From the NCBI RefSeq assembly GCF_003691585.1, contig NZ_CP033169.1, positions 1,426,001 to 1,490,000 of the forward strand: DNA of 64,000 bases, read 5' to 3'. Below the pieces are notes generated by a model. That model had not been told where the DNA came from and ran no database searches. It saw nothing but the letters and a program-made list of their open reading frames with translations. A program made the translations under genes and the position numbers. Positions 26,176 to 36,700 of the stretch are shown here, in pieces. The DNA comes from Biomaibacter acetigenes. Lineage in GTDB: Bacteria; Bacillota; Thermosediminibacteria; Thermosediminibacterales; Tepidanaerobacteraceae. Positions within the stretch are counted from its first letter, which is position 1. The number at the start of each line of letters is the position of its first letter.

Positions 26176-27165
26176 TTGAAAAAAGCAGGCATAATCGGCA
26201 TTGGCTCATATGTTCCTGATAAGGTTCTTTCTAATTTTGATCTTGAAAAGATGGTAGATACATCAGACGAATGGATCAAAACAAGAACAGGTATTTCCTT
26301 CAGGAGAATCGGACCGGAAAATGCGTGTACATCAGACCTGGGAGTCGAAGCCGCAAAAAGGGCACTGGAAAATGCAAAACTTTCTCCTGAAGATGTTGAT
26401 TTGATTATAGTAGCTTCAGCCAGTCCTGACATGATATTCCCCTCTACCGCCTGCATTATACAGAGTAAAATAGGTGCCGTCAATGCTGCTGCTTTTGATA
26501 TTCAGGCGGGGTGTACCGGATTTGTATATGCACTGACCTCAGCGGTTCAATTTATCGGCACGGGATTATATAAAAACATCCTGGTAATCGGTGCGGAAAT
26601 GCTTTCCAGGATAACCGACTGGAAAGACAGAAACACATGTGTTCTGTTTGGAGATGGTGCCGGAGCTGCTGTTGTGAGTGAAGTTGAGGAAGGCGGTATC
26701 CTCTCAAGCGTTCTGGGGGCTGATGGTACCGGGGCTGATTTGTTAGCACTTCCGGCAGGAGGTTCAAAAGAGCCTGCAAATCCGGATACCATAACAAACC
26801 GCAGGCATTATATCAATATGAACGGCAATGAGGTTTTTAAATTTGCAGTCCGGATACTGGAAGAGGCCGCAAGGAAAGCGGCGGAAAAAGCAAACCTGAC
26901 CATAGAAGATGTGGATTTTATCATTCCGCACCAGGCCAACATCAGAATCATAGATGCTGCTATAAAGCGGCTTAAATTCCCCCGAGAGCAGGTGGTGGTA
27001 AATCTAGACAAATATGGAAATATGTCATCGGCTTCCATACCTGTAGCTCTGGATGAAGCATATAGGGATAAAAAAATAAAAAAGGGCGATAAATTGATTC
27101 TGGTGGGGTTTGGAGCGGGTCTAACCTGGGGAGCCAATCTACTGGAATGGAATCTGGAAGATTAG
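26176..27165 (+). CDS. fabH: 3-oxoacyl-ACP synthase III (FabH)
   Basis: Starts type II fatty acid synthesis by condensing an acyl-CoA primer with malonyl-ACP. Thiolase fold, 329 residues. The catalytic triad is visible: Cys in DIQAGCTGFVYAL (about residue 113), His in FIIPHQANIRI (about 250) and Asn in KYGNMSSASIP (about 280). TTG start at 26176, one base after the plsX stop codon. degV follows after 10 bases. Confidence 0.97.
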   Translation: MKKAGIIGIGSYVPDKVLSNFDLEKMVDTSDEWIKTRTGISFRRIGPENACTSDLGVEAAKRALENAKLSPEDVDLIIVASASPDMIFPSTACIIQSKIGAVNAAAFDIQAGCTGFVYALTSAVQFIGTGLYKNILVIGAEMLSRITDWKDRNTCVLFGDGAGAAVVSEVEEGGILSSVLGADGTGADLLALPAGGSKEPANPDTITNRRHYINMNGNEVFKFAVRILEEAARKAAEKANLTIEDVDFIIPHQANIRIIDAAIKRLKFPREQVVVNLDKYGNMSSASIPVALDEAYRDKKIKKGDKLILVGFGAGLTWGANLLEWNLED

Positions 27166-27175
27166 GAGGGAGTCT

Positions 27176-28009
27176 ATGGGCAATATTAGTATTGTCACTG
27201 ACAGCACCGCAGATCTTTCCCCGGAACTTTTGGAGAAATATAACATTACTGTGGTACCTCTAAAGATTTTTTTTGGAGATGAAGAATTTCATGAAGGAGT
27301 GGATATTACTCCGGCCCAATTTTATGACAAACTGCGGACATCACCTCATCATCCAAGAACTTCTCAGCCTTCCCCGGCCGAATTTGCTGCGTGTTATGAA
27401 AAACTCTCTCAAAAAGCCGACCATATTATTTCAATACATCTTTCAAGCAAATTAAGCGGCACGTACCAATCGGCGGTCCTGGCAAAAGATATGGTAAAGG
27501 TACCGGTGGATGTCATAGACTCAAAAGGGGCGTCCATGATGATCGGTTTCACGGTACTGGAAGCGGCCAAAGCTGCAAAAGAGGGGAGGGACCGGCAAAG
27601 TATCCTGCACCTTATTGATGACATGATAAGAAAAATAAAGGTTTACTTTGTAGTAGATACTCTTGACTATCTCCAAAAAGGCGGCCGCATCGGAAAGGCA
27701 TCGGCTTTTCTTGGCAACCTTCTTAACATAAAACCCATGCTAACCATAAAAGACGGTCTGGTAGCTCCGGTAGAAAAAATTCGCGGCAAAGCCAGGGTGT
27801 TGGATAAGCTTTTAGAAAAAGTATCCATGGATGCAAGTAATGTTCCCTTAACTGGCACTGTCATCCATGCAAGCTGTAAAGATGAAGCTGAAAGATACAA
27901 AGAAATATTTGAGAAACACTTCAATTTCAAGGAACTAACCATCTCCACCATTGGGGCGGTCATTGGAACCTATACCGGCCCCGGGACCATAGGAATTATC
28001 TATTATTAA
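27176..28009 (+). CDS. DegV family fatty acid-binding protein (FakB-type), fab operon copy
   Basis: DegV-fold protein of 277 residues that holds one fatty acid for phosphorylation by FakA. Signature segments are TDSTADLSPELLEKYNI, HLSSKLSGTYQSAVLAKDM and KGGRIGKASAFLGNLLN. ATG behind AGGAGGG. Its presence between fabH and fabK puts a fatty acid carrier under probable FapR control. FakA is at 11040 and PlsX at 25173; a second DegV is at 51181. The bound lipid cannot be told from the sequence. Confidence 0.92.
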   Translation: MGNISIVTDSTADLSPELLEKYNITVVPLKIFFGDEEFHEGVDITPAQFYDKLRTSPHHPRTSQPSPAEFAACYEKLSQKADHIISIHLSSKLSGTYQSAVLAKDMVKVPVDVIDSKGASMMIGFTVLEAAKAAKEGRDRQSILHLIDDMIRKIKVYFVVDTLDYLQKGGRIGKASAFLGNLLNIKPMLTIKDGLVAPVEKIRGKARVLDKLLEKVSMDASNVPLTGTVIHASCKDEAERYKEIFEKHFNFKELTISTIGAVIGTYTGPGTIGIIYY

Positions 28010-28028
28010 TTAATTAGGGAGGATTCAT

Positions 28029-28979
28029 ATGTTTCATACTGAAGTCTGCGACCTTCTTGGAATAAAGTATCCAATAATCCAGGGGGGGATGGCATGGGTG
28101 GCTACTGCCGAACTAGCCGCTGCAGTATCCAACGGCGGCGGTCTCGGTATAATAGGTGCTGGAAATGCTCCGGCCGATGTGGTTAGGGACCAGATAAGAA
28201 AGGCAAAAGCCCTGACGGATAAACCTTTTGGAGTAAATGTCTACTTTATGTCGCCCTTTGTAGATGATGTGATGAATACCATCATTGAAGAAAAAGTTGC
28301 CGTGGTAACCACGGGCGCCGGTAACCCAGGAAAGTATATACCGCGACTGAAAGAAGCCAATATAAAAGTGATCCCGGTAATAGCTTCTGTAGCCCTGGCT
28401 CAGAGGCTTGAAAAAATCGGAGTAGATGCCCTTATTGCCGAGGGAATGGAGTGCGGCGGCCATATTGGGGAACTAACCACCATGGCTCTGGTTCCCCAGG
28501 TGGTGGATGCGGTTCATATTCCCGTAATAGCTGCTGGAGGCATCGCCGACGGCAGAGGATTTATAGCTGCCTTATCCCTCGGAGCCAAAGGAATCCAGAT
28601 GGGTACCAGATTTGTATGTGCAACTGAATGTACCGTTCATGACAATTACAAAAATGCAATATTAAAGGCTAAAGATAGAAGTACAGTAGTGACGGGAAGG
28701 CCTACAGGCCACCCTGTTAGAGTATTGAAGAACAAACTGTCCCACCAGTTTGAAACCCTTGAAAGCCAGGGAGCAGACATTAAGGAACTTGAGGCTCTGG
28801 GAACGGGGAGGCTAAGGGCTGCCGTGGTAGATGGAGATGTGGATAACGGTTCAGTCATGGCGGGCCAGATAGCCGGCATGGTAAACGATGTTAAGCCTGC
28901 GGCGGAAATAATAGAGGGTTTAGTGAACGAAGCAAAACAGGTTTTAGATAATATGGCAAACAATCCGGGATGGAGGTAG
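28029..28979 (+). CDS. fabK: Enoyl-ACP reductase II (FabK, FMN-dependent)
   Basis: Reduces trans-2-enoyl-ACP in the last step of the elongation cycle with FMN and NAD(P)H. TIM barrel of the 2-nitropropane dioxygenase-like family, 316 residues. [28 protein letters not shown] at the N-terminus (here in two parts), [14 protein letters not shown] and [10 protein letters not shown] for FMN phosphate binding. No FabI is present in this operon, so FabK is likely the sole reductase here. ATG behind AGGGAGG; fabD starts 5 bases after the stop codon. Confidence 0.95.
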   Translation: MFHTEVCDLLGIKYPIIQGGMAWVATAELAAAVSNGGGLGIIGAGNAPADVVRDQIRKAKALTDKPFGVNVYFMSPFVDDVMNTIIEEKVAVVTTGAGNPGKYIPRLKEANIKVIPVIASVALAQRLEKIGVDALIAEGMECGGHIGELTTMALVPQVVDAVHIPVIAAGGIADGRGFIAALSLGAKGIQMGTRFVCATECTVHDNYKNAILKAKDRSTVVTGRPTGHPVRVLKNKLSHQFETLESQGADIKELEALGTGRLRAAVVDGDVDNGSVMAGQIAGMVNDVKPAAEIIEGLVNEAKQVLDNMANNPGWR

Positions 28980-28984
28980 TGTCT

Positions 28985-29926
28985 ATGGCGAAAATAGCAT
29001 TTTTATTTTCGGGACAGGGAGCTCAGTATGTGGGTATGGGCAAGGATCTGTATGATAATTTTCCTGTGGCGAAAAGGGTCTTCGAGCAGGCGGATAATTC
29101 ATTAAATTTTAAGATTTCCAGTGTATGTTTCGAAGGTCCCGAAGATAAATTAAAAGAAACGGTCAATACCCAACCTGCCATATTGACGCACAGCATGGCA
29201 TGTTTTTCGATACTTAAAGAAGAAGGCATCCTTCCAGATGTAGTGGCTGGCCTCAGCCTTGGAGAGTATTCTGCCCTGGTGGCGGCAGAATCTATAAATT
29301 TTGAGCAGGCAGTTCCATTGGTCCAAAAGAGGGGGAAATTCATGCAGGAGGCCGTACCCCTAGGGTCTGGCACCATGGCTGCAATCCTGGGCCTTGACAA
29401 AGAGGCTATTATGGAAATATGTCAGCAGGCGTCCGGGGTAGGCAAGGTGGAAGCCGCAAACTTTAACTGTCCGGGCCAAATCGTAATCGCCGGTGAGGTA
29501 AAAGCCGTGGACAGGGCTGTGGAACTTGCAAAGCAGCGTGGAGCAAAAAGGGCCATGATCCTGGCGGTAAGCGCTCCTTTCCACTGCAGCCTGCTGAAGC
29601 CTGCAGAGGAAAAGCTTGCAAAAGAGCTGGATAAAGTGGAAATAAAAAATACAAAGATACCTGTTGTTTCTAATGTAAATGCGGACTTTATACACGAAGC
29701 TTCCGACATAAAAAAACTGCTGATAAAACAGGTAAGTTCACCGGTGTTATGGGAAGACAGCATAAGAAAAATGATTGAGAGCGGTGTAGACACCTTTGTA
29801 GAACTCGGACCGGGTAAAGCGTTGACAGGATTTGTAAAAAAGGTGGATAAAAATCTGGTCACCTTAAATGTGGAAGATACCCAATCCCTAAAAAATACCT
29901 TGAGTTATTTTGGAGGTAAGATTTAA
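28985..29926 (+). CDS. fabD: Malonyl-CoA:ACP transacylase
   Basis: Moves malonyl from CoA to ACP for elongation. 313 residues. AFLFSGQGAQYVGMG at the N-terminus, active-site Ser in AGLSLGEYSALVAA (about residue 89), and His in SAPFHCSLLKPAE (about 200). ATG at 28985 is 7 bases behind GGAGGT; an in-frame ATG at 28970 lies upstream of that site and within fabK. Its stop codon overlaps the fabG start (TAATG). Confidence 0.97.
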   Translation: MAKIAFLFSGQGAQYVGMGKDLYDNFPVAKRVFEQADNSLNFKISSVCFEGPEDKLKETVNTQPAILTHSMACFSILKEEGILPDVVAGLSLGEYSALVAAESINFEQAVPLVQKRGKFMQEAVPLGSGTMAAILGLDKEAIMEICQQASGVGKVEAANFNCPGQIVIAGEVKAVDRAVELAKQRGAKRAMILAVSAPFHCSLLKPAEEKLAKELDKVEIKNTKIPVVSNVNADFIHEASDIKKLLIKQVSSPVLWEDSIRKMIESGVDTFVELGPGKALTGFVKKVDKNLVTLNVEDTQSLKNTLSYFGGKI

Positions 29927-30666
29927 TGGAACTTTCCGACAAAGTATGTATAGTAACCGGGGGTTCCCGGGGAATAGGGCGTGCCATTTGTATCGAAATG
30001 GCCAGGGCCGGGGCTACCGTAATAGTAAATTACTGCTCCAACGAAAAGGCGGCCATGGAGGTAGTATCAGAAATAGAGAACCTTGGTCAGGAGGCTTATG
30101 CCCACAAAGCCGATATTTCCGACTTTGGGCAGGCGGTAAAAATGATAGACGAAATCCATAGCAAATTCGGACATATAGATATACTGGTGAACAATGCCGG
30201 TATTACAAGAGATGCATTATTGCTCAGGATGAGTGAAAAAGATTGGAATGATGTAGTTACAACAAATTTGACAGGCGTTTACAACACAACAAAGGGTGTT
30301 GTGAGATACATGGTCAAGCAAAAGCAGGGAAGAATCATCAATATCTCATCCATTGTCGGCATTTATGGCAATACCGGCCAGGTTAATTATGCCGCAGCAA
30401 AAGCGGGGATTATTGGTTTTACCAGAGCCCTGGCAAAAGAACTGGGAAGCAGGAGTATCACCGTCAATGCCATTGCCCCCGGATTTATTAAGACAGATAT
30501 GACTTCTTCCATAATTGAAAAAAGCGCAGGGATAGAGGAAAAAATTCCTTTAAAAAGGCTGGGGACCCCCGAAGATGTGGCACATCTGGCGGTTTTCCTG
30601 TCATCTTCCAAAGCGGAATATATTACCGGCCAAATAATAGCTATTGACGGGGGGCTTACTTTATAA
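29926..30666 (+). CDS. fabG: 3-oxoacyl-ACP reductase (FabG)
   Basis: NADPH-dependent short-chain dehydrogenase that reduces 3-oxoacyl-ACP. 246 residues with TGGSRGIGRAI cofactor loop (residues 12-22), NNAGIT (about 89), catalytic Ser in ISSIVGIYG and YxxxK in NYAAAKAG (about 151). ATG at 29926 overlaps the fabD stop by one base and follows GGAGGT. acpP lies 69 bases downstream. Confidence 0.97.
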   Translation: MELSDKVCIVTGGSRGIGRAICIEMARAGATVIVNYCSNEKAAMEVVSEIENLGQEAYAHKADISDFGQAVKMIDEIHSKFGHIDILVNNAGITRDALLLRMSEKDWNDVVTTNLTGVYNTTKGVVRYMVKQKQGRIINISSIVGIYGNTGQVNYAAAKAGIIGFTRALAKELGSRSITVNAIAPGFIKTDMTSSIIEKSAGIEEKIPLKRLGTPEDVAHLAVFLSSSKAEYITGQIIAIDGGLTL

Positions 30667-30735
30667 TATCTTTAAATTGGAATAAAATATATAAAAGTAA
30701 TCATAATATGCTACTGGAGAAGGGGGGTGAAGAAA

Positions 30736-30969
30736 GTGGAAGTACTGGATAAAATAAAAAGAATTATAGCCGAACAACTGGGTATTGATGAGGATGAGGT
30801 GGTACCGGAAGCTTCTTTCATCGATGATCTGGGAGCCGATTCTCTTGACATTGTGGAATTGATTATGGCTTTTGAAGAGGAGTTTGATCTGGAAATCCCC
30901 GATGAAGATGCGGAGAAGATAAAAACGGTTCAAAATGTAATAGATTACATAAAGAATCACACCGCATAG
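30736..30969 (+). CDS. acpP: Acyl carrier protein
   Basis: Carries growing acyl chains on a phosphopantetheine bound to the Ser of [10 protein letters not shown] (about residue 37). 77 residues, strongly acidic, four-helix type. GTG at 30736 is 9 bases behind GGGGGG and begins [16 protein letters not shown] as in other ACPs; GTG at 30727 lies against the ribosome site. A hairpin terminator follows, so part of the transcripts probably ends here, giving ACP in excess over fabF. Confidence 0.96.
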   Translation: MEVLDKIKRIIAEQLGIDEDEVVPEASFIDDLGADSLDIVELIMAFEEEFDLEIPDEDAEKIKTVQNVIDYIKNHTA

Positions 30970-30975
30970 CCTCAA

Positions 30976-31033
30976 AAAGTCCCGTATCAATTACGGGACT
31001 TTACTTTAGAAAGTCCAGGGGCCAGGCCCCTTT
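30976..31033 (+). terminator. Tandem hairpins between acpP and fabF
   Basis: AAAGTCCCGTA (30976-30986) pairs with TACGGGACTTT (30992-31002). A second, GC-rich hairpin AGGGGCC/GGCCCCT (31017-31031) is followed by TTT. The T-runs are short, so read-through into fabF is likely. Confidence 0.65.
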
Positions 31034-31074
31034 AACCGTAGATATAGATATAATACTTTACCGGGAGGAAACTT

Positions 31075-32313
31075 ATGGAAAAGAAACGAGTGGTTATTAC
31101 AGGGATAGGAGTTATCTCTCCTGTAGGAACAGGAAAGGAAAAATTCTGGGATTCCCTGATACAGGGGAAATCCGGCATAGATTTGATTACAAGGTTCAAT
31201 TGTGATGATTTTCCCACAAAGATCGCAGGGGAAGTGAAGGATTTCAATCCTGAAGATTATATCGAAAAAAAGGAATTAAAGCGGCTGGACAGGTTTACAC
31301 AGTTTGCCATAGCTGCTACTAAAATGGCCCTTGAAGATTCAAGATTAAATCTTTCCTCTATAGACAACGACAGGGTCGGAGTTGTCATGGGATCTGGCAT
31401 AGGCGGAAGCGAGACATGGGAAGAGCAGCATAATACCCTGATCGAAAAGGGGCCGAAAAGAGTAAGTCCTTTTTTCATCCCCATGATGATTGCCAATATG
31501 GCCTCGGGGCAGGTATCCATGGCCTTCAATCTCAAGGGGCCTAACTTTACAGTGGTTACGGCCTGCGCCTCCGGGACCAATGCCATAGGCGAGGCTTTCC
31601 GCATTCTCCAGAGAAATGATGCGGATATCATGGTGGCCGGGGGTACTGAAGCACCCATTACTCCACTCTCCCTGGCAGGCTTTTCATCCATGAAAGCCCT
31701 ATCTACTCGCAATGACGAACCTCATAAAGCCAGCAGGCCTTTTGATAAAGATAGGGATGGTTTTGTCATGGGAGAAGGCGCGGGAGTCATGATACTGGAA
31801 ACACTGGACCATGCTTTGAAGAGAAATGCCCACATATACGCTGAAGTTATAGGATACGGCACCACCGCCGACGCATACCACCTGACTCAACCTGCACCCG
31901 AAGGCGAAGGGGCGGCAAGAGCCATGAAAGCTGCCATTGACGATGCGGGGATAAAACCCGGACAGGTGGATTATATTAATGCTCACGGAACTTCTACACC
32001 GCTAAACGACAAGTTCGAAACACTGGCTATTAAAAACGCTTTTGGTGAACATGCATACAATCTGGCCATAAGTTCTACAAAGTCCATGACTGGACACCTC
32101 CTCGGAGCTGCCGGGGCAGTGGAAATGATAGCAACGGTATTTACTGTGACCAGCGGGGAAATTCCCCCCACCATCAACTACGATTGTGCTGACCCGGAAT
32201 GTGATTTGAATTATGTGCCCAACAAATCCGTAAAAAAGGATATATCCATTGCCATGTCCAACTCCATGGGTTTTGGTGGCCACAATGCCTGCGTGATTGT
32301 AAAAAAATATTGA
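31075..32313 (+). CDS. fabF: 3-oxoacyl-ACP synthase II (FabF)
   Basis: Condensing enzyme for chain elongation, 412 residues. Catalytic Cys in [15 protein letters not shown] (about residue 164), His in [11 protein letters not shown] (about 304) and His in [14 protein letters not shown] (about 340). ATG at 31075 behind GGGAGGAAA. It is the last gene of the lipid operon. Its final codons (tat tga) lie within the left arm of the fold-back element at 32307. Confidence 0.97.
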   Translation: MEKKRVVITGIGVISPVGTGKEKFWDSLIQGKSGIDLITRFNCDDFPTKIAGEVKDFNPEDYIEKKELKRLDRFTQFAIAATKMALEDSRLNLSSIDNDRVGVVMGSGIGGSETWEEQHNTLIEKGPKRVSPFFIPMMIANMASGQVSMAFNLKGPNFTVVTACASGTNAIGEAFRILQRNDADIMVAGGTEAPITPLSLAGFSSMKALSTRNDEPHKASRPFDKDRDGFVMGEGAGVMILETLDHALKRNAHIYAEVIGYGTTADAYHLTQPAPEGEGAARAMKAAIDDAGIKPGQVDYINAHGTSTPLNDKFETLAIKNAFGEHAYNLAISSTKSMTGHLLGAAGAVEMIATVFTVTSGEIPPTINYDCADPECDLNYVPNKSVKKDISIAMSNSMGFGGHNACVIVKKY

Positions 32314-32573
32314 TTTGGGTGTAAAAAGTCGTTTTAGGTGATTGTGACGGCCTGGCTCCTGACCGTTCAGCCAGACGTTCTAAAGCTTGCTCCTTCGCTT
32401 CGCAGGGTTACGCCGGCAATTCGGCGTCCTGCCTCAATGCCGGCCGGCATGCATCCGTGCATGCCGCCCCTGCTCCGCTCGTTTCGAGCTTAAGAACGTC
32501 TTTGGCTTCACTCTACGGTGCCTTTGGCCGTCACGAACCACAAACGCCGGAGTTTTTACACCTATATCAATAT
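32307..32573. repeat. GC-rich fold-back element (MITE-like) between fabF and rnc
   Basis: A 267-bp block bounded by 21-bp inverted ends (32307-32327 and 32553-32573, 19 of 21 matching). A second paired block, GTGACGGCC/GGCCGTCAC, lies further in, and AGACGTTCTAAAGCTT pairs with 14 of 16 bases near 32485. Within the loop are further perfect hairpins, such as GGCATGCA/TGCATGCC and ACGCCG/CGGCGT. The interior is much richer in GC than its surroundings and carries no credible gene. The whole can fold as one giant branched hairpin. It looks like a non-autonomous mobile or structured repeat; other copies in the genome would prove it. Confidence 0.7.
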
Positions 32574-32592
32574 TAAAAAGAGGTTATAAAGA

Positions 32593-33312
32593 ATGCAACT
32601 TGATCCAAATAGGCTTCGGGAACTTGAAAGATTACAGGAAATCATAGGAATTACATTTAACAGCTTTCAGATTTTGAATAATGCCTTTATACATCCTTCT
32701 TATACCAACGAGCAAAATAGCATATCGATAGAGAACAACCAGAGGCTGGAATTCCTTGGAGATGCGGTTCTGGAACTGGTGATAAGCCATTACCTTTATG
32801 AAAAATATCCTGAGATGTCTGAAGGCCAGATGACAAAAGTCAGAGCTTATACCGTATGTGAGCACAGTCTTGCTCTGGCGGCTAAAAACTTGCTATTGGG
32901 AGATTACCTTGTGCTTGGCAAGGGAGAAGAAAACACCGGGGGACGCGAAAAACCATCCATTCTGGCAGATACCTTTGAATCACTTATTGGTGCAATTTAT
33001 CTTGATAAAAATTTAGATACTGTAAGGGATTTTATTATAAAAAATCTCGAAGATGCCATTCAAAAGGCTGTGGAAGGAGAAGAAGCCCGGGATTATAAAA
33101 CCTTGCTTCAGGAAATATTGCAGAAATCATCACCGGACAGGGTTTGCTATGAGGTCATAAAAGAGGAGGGCCCCGACCATGCCAAGGTTTTTTATGTAGA
33201 GGTTTTATGGAAAGGCGAAGTAATGGGTAGGGGTTCCGGAAAAAGCAAAAAGGAAGCCGAACAGCTTGCTGCAAAACAAGCCCTTAACAATTTAAAGCAA
33301 TGGAAAATATAA
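32593..33312 (+). CDS. rnc: Ribonuclease III
   Basis: Double-strand-specific endoribonuclease for rRNA and mRNA processing. 239 residues. Catalytic domain with NQRLEFLGDAVLELVIS (about residues 48-64) and DTFESLIGAIYLD (about 124). C-terminal double-strand RNA-binding domain, about 165-236, with SGKSKKEAEQLAAKQAL. ATG at 32593 lies 8 bases behind AAAGAGGT, 20 bases after the fold-back element, so that element probably forms its leader. An RNase III gene preceded by a giant hairpin is notable. Confidence 0.97.
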   Translation: MQLDPNRLRELERLQEIIGITFNSFQILNNAFIHPSYTNEQNSISIENNQRLEFLGDAVLELVISHYLYEKYPEMSEGQMTKVRAYTVCEHSLALAAKNLLLGDYLVLGKGEENTGGREKPSILADTFESLIGAIYLDKNLDTVRDFIIKNLEDAIQKAVEGEEARDYKTLLQEILQKSSPDRVCYEVIKEEGPDHAKVFYVEVLWKGEVMGRGSGKSKKEAEQLAAKQALNNLKQWKI

Positions 33313-33323
33313 TATTTAAAAAA

Positions 33324-33352
33324 GAAGGAATTTTATTTCCCTCATAGAATAT
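33324..33352 (+). promoter_or_regulatory. Sigma-H promoter of spoVS
   Basis: GAAGGAATT (33324-33332), 11 bases, ATAGAATAT (33344-33352). Both boxes match the sigma-H consensus RNAGGAWWW / RNNGAATWW at every position. B. subtilis spoVS is known to depend on sigma-H. Confidence 0.85.
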
Positions 33353-33395
33353 ATAACTCAAGAAATAATAAATATTTTTAAGGGGGATTTATCGA

Positions 33396-33656
33396 ATGGA
33401 AGTACTAAAAGTATCAGCTCAATCAAAACCCAAATCTGTTGCAGGAGCTCTGGCAGCCGTCTTAAGGGAAAAAGGCGTGGCTGAACTTCAGGCGGTGGGT
33501 GCCGGGGCCGTAAATCAAGCGGTTAAGGCTATTGCAATCACAAGAGGTTTCGTAGCGCCCAACGGTATCGATCTGGTAACTGTTCCCGCTTTTGCTGAGA
33601 TTGACATTGACGGAGAAGAAAGGACAGCCATAAAATTTATTGTTGAACCCCGTTAA
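33396..33656 (+). CDS. spoVS: Stage V sporulation protein S
   Basis: Small Alba-like protein of 86 residues needed for septation and coat formation during sporulation. The sequence from MEVLKVSAQSKPKSVAGALA to the C-terminal AEIDIDGEERTAIKFIVEPR is nearly invariant in the family. ATG lies 8 bases behind AAGGGGGA. Own promoter (sigma-H) and terminator, so it is a single-gene unit placed between rnc and smc. Confidence 0.97.
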   Translation: MEVLKVSAQSKPKSVAGALAAVLREKGVAELQAVGAGAVNQAVKAIAITRGFVAPNGIDLVTVPAFAEIDIDGEERTAIKFIVEPR

Positions 33657-33672
33657 AATTAATTTGGAATTT

Positions 33673-33707
33673 ATACCTGTCCTGTTGAAAGGACAGGTAT
33701 TTTTATT
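33673..33707 (+). terminator. Intrinsic terminator after spoVS
   Basis: ATACCTGTCC (33673-33682) pairs perfectly with GGACAGGTAT (33691-33700), followed by TTTTATT. Confidence 0.9.
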
Positions 33708-33749
33708 ATTATAAATATGTGATAGAATTTAAAAAGTGGAGGGATGCCT

Positions 33750-36700
33750 TTGTACCTTAAAAGAGTGGAGTTGCACGGGTTCAAATCCTTTGCAGACAGG
33801 ATCGAGATTGAATTTGGGCCCGGCATAAATGCCATCGTGGGTCCTAACGGCAGTGGAAAAAGCAATATCACGGATGCCATAAGGTGGGTGCTCGGTGAAC
33901 AGAGCGTGAGGAATCTGAGGGGCTCTAAGCTGGAAGATGTTATTTTTGCGGGCAGCAATACAAAAAAGCCCATGGGCATGGCGGAGGTTTCCATCACGCT
34001 GGATAATTCAGACAAACTGCTGCCGCTAGATTATTCGGAAGTTTGTTTCACCCGAAGGGTGTTTCGCTCCGGGGAAAGCGAATTTTTCCTGAACAAGACC
34101 CCGTGCAGATTGAAGGATATTCAGGAAATATTGATGGATACCGGTATAGGCAAGGATGGTTACTCAATTATAGGCCAGGGCCAGGTAGATGAGATCCTTA
34201 CCGGACGTTCGGAAGAAAGGCGGGCTATTCTCGAGGAAACCGCCGGTATAATGAAACATAAGGCCAGAAAAAAAGAGGCTGAAAAGCGCATGGAAGAAAC
34301 CGTAGGTAATATGGTAAGGATAGATGACATTCTGGCCGAAATCCAGAATCAACTGGAACCATTAAAATTACAGAAGGAAAAAGCCCTGGAGTACAAGAGG
34401 CTTTTGGAACAATTGAAACAACTGGATATCAACCTGCTGCTAGCCGAAATATCGAGAATTGAAAAAAAGGCATCTCATATAAAAAATTCTATTGAAGAAA
34501 ACCAGACTTCCCTGCAAAAAATCATAAACGAAAGGGCCCTGCTGCATCAAGGAATGATGAATGACAGTGCTCAGCTTGAACTTCTTGAGAAAGACTATGA
34601 AATTTATCAGCAGAAGGCCTTTGATGCCGGTACAAAGAGGAAGGACCTGGAAAAAGATTTGCAGTGGACGAAAGATGAGGAAAAAAGGCTTTGGCTTGAA
34701 CAACAGGAGTTGAGCGGCAATATAGAAAATTTAAGGCGTAAGATCTCCGAGGTTAAAAATGGCCTGGGCCAAAAAATAAAGGTTCTGGAACAGAAAATAA
34801 AAGATATTAATGGTCTGGAACTTAAAATAACCGAAGGGGAAAAGGAACTTGTTTGTGTGGACGACTCCATTAAAAAAAAGGAAAATCTTATTGAAAGTCT
34901 AAAGGGTGATGTCATCGACCTGTTAAATTTCGCTTCGGAAAAGAGGAACATGATAACTAGCCTTACAGCCATGAAGACCAATCTGGAAAACCGTTTGAAA
35001 CAGATTCGAAAAGAGATATGCCTGCTGGATGAGTCAAATAATAAAACCAGAGCCGAGATAGAGAATATAAAAGGAATGATAGAAAATCTAACTCTTCAGT
35101 GTGAACAAAAGCAAAAGCAGATCCAGGATACGCAGGACTACATCCTGAAATTAGGTTCAACCCTGGAAGAAAAAAGGGTTTTGAGTATAAAAAAAGGGGA
35201 GGAATTGTCGGCTCTGGCTTCAAGGTTTAAAGCTCTCAAAGAGGTCAATGAGAGTTTTGAAGGCTATCAATATGGAGTGAGGAACCTCCTGTCTTCCATA
35301 AAAAATAATAAACTAAATGGGGAAGGCCTTTATGGCGCGTTGGCCGATATTATTTCCGTAGACAGGACCTATGAGGTGGCTATTGAAACCGCACTGGGAG
35401 GGGCTCTTCAGAATATTGTTTGCGATACAGAAGAACATGCAAAAAGAGCTATAGAATATTTGAAAAGGCATGACCTCGGCAGGGTGACATTTTTACCCCT
35501 CAATACCATAAAACCCAGAGGGCTTGACGCTGAAGAAATAAAAATATTATCCATGAAGGGCTGTATAGATACGGCCGACCATCTAACCACCTGCGGCAAA
35601 AAGTTCTTACCGGTAATTGGCCATCTGCTGGGAAGGGTTATAGTGGTGGACAAAATGGATAATGCCATAGCCATAGCCAGAAGGTGCCGATTCAGTTTAA
35701 AGATCGTAACCCTTGACGGAGAACTGTTTAACCCTGGCGGTTCCATAACAGGAGGGAGTCAAAAAAAATCAAGTCTTATTCTATCGAGGAAAAGAGAACT
35801 TCAGGAGTTTGAAGAAAAAATAGCGAGATCGGAAAAAGACCTGGCCATTATCAGACAGGAGTGTACAAGGATTGAAGGGGATTATCAGGAATACTTGAAA
35901 ATGGTTGATTCCTGTAAAAATGCCGTTTTTAATTTAAAATCCGAAATTGCCGCTCTGGAAAGGGAACTTAAGGAAAAGCAAACGGTTTTCAATGAAAGGG
36001 AACATAAAAAGAGCCAGCTTGAATCCGAAATTGACGATATAAAAACCCAGACTGTGGATATAGATGCACAAATAATATCCGTACAAAAAGATATAGGGAG
36101 CATAGATATAAAAAACACTTCCAGTCAGAGCAAGGTAAAAGACCTTCAGCAGCAATTATCCAGGGACAGGTCAAAAAGAGAAATGCTGGCACAACGGATT
36201 ACCGACTTGAAGGTCCAACTTGCATCTCACAAACAGGAAGAAATAAGTTTGGAACAAAATATACAGAATGAAGAGGAAAACCTTCAAACCTGGTCGAGGG
36301 AACTAAAGGTTCTGGAGGATAAATTTGAGCAAAATGAGCGTTCCATGAGCATGGCAAAAGACAAAGTTTTAAACTACGCTGAGCAAATGACAAACTATGC
36401 CGAACTTGAAAAGGATTTGTTAACCAAAGTGGATAATCTGAAAAAACAAAGGGAATCGCTGAAAAAGGCGCTGGAAGAAAGTCAAGCAAAATTTAATCGT
36501 CTTGAGGAAGAGCAAAAAAAGCTTGAAAGGAAACTAAATGAATGTATAGTGGATGAAACGGCCCTTAATATGGAATTTAACCAGGTCAGGGGAAAATTGA
36601 TGGAAAGATATTCACTGACCGTTGAACAGGCCTTGAATTTTAAAAAAGAAATTGGGAGCATTCTTGAGATGAAGGAAAAAATTACAGCCCTTCAGCAGGA

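Noticed and set aside
32387-32647. Open frame across the fold-back element
   Set aside because: The bases are explained by inverted repeats, and the frame runs into rnc in the wrong phase; Cys/Arg-rich composition is not protein-like.
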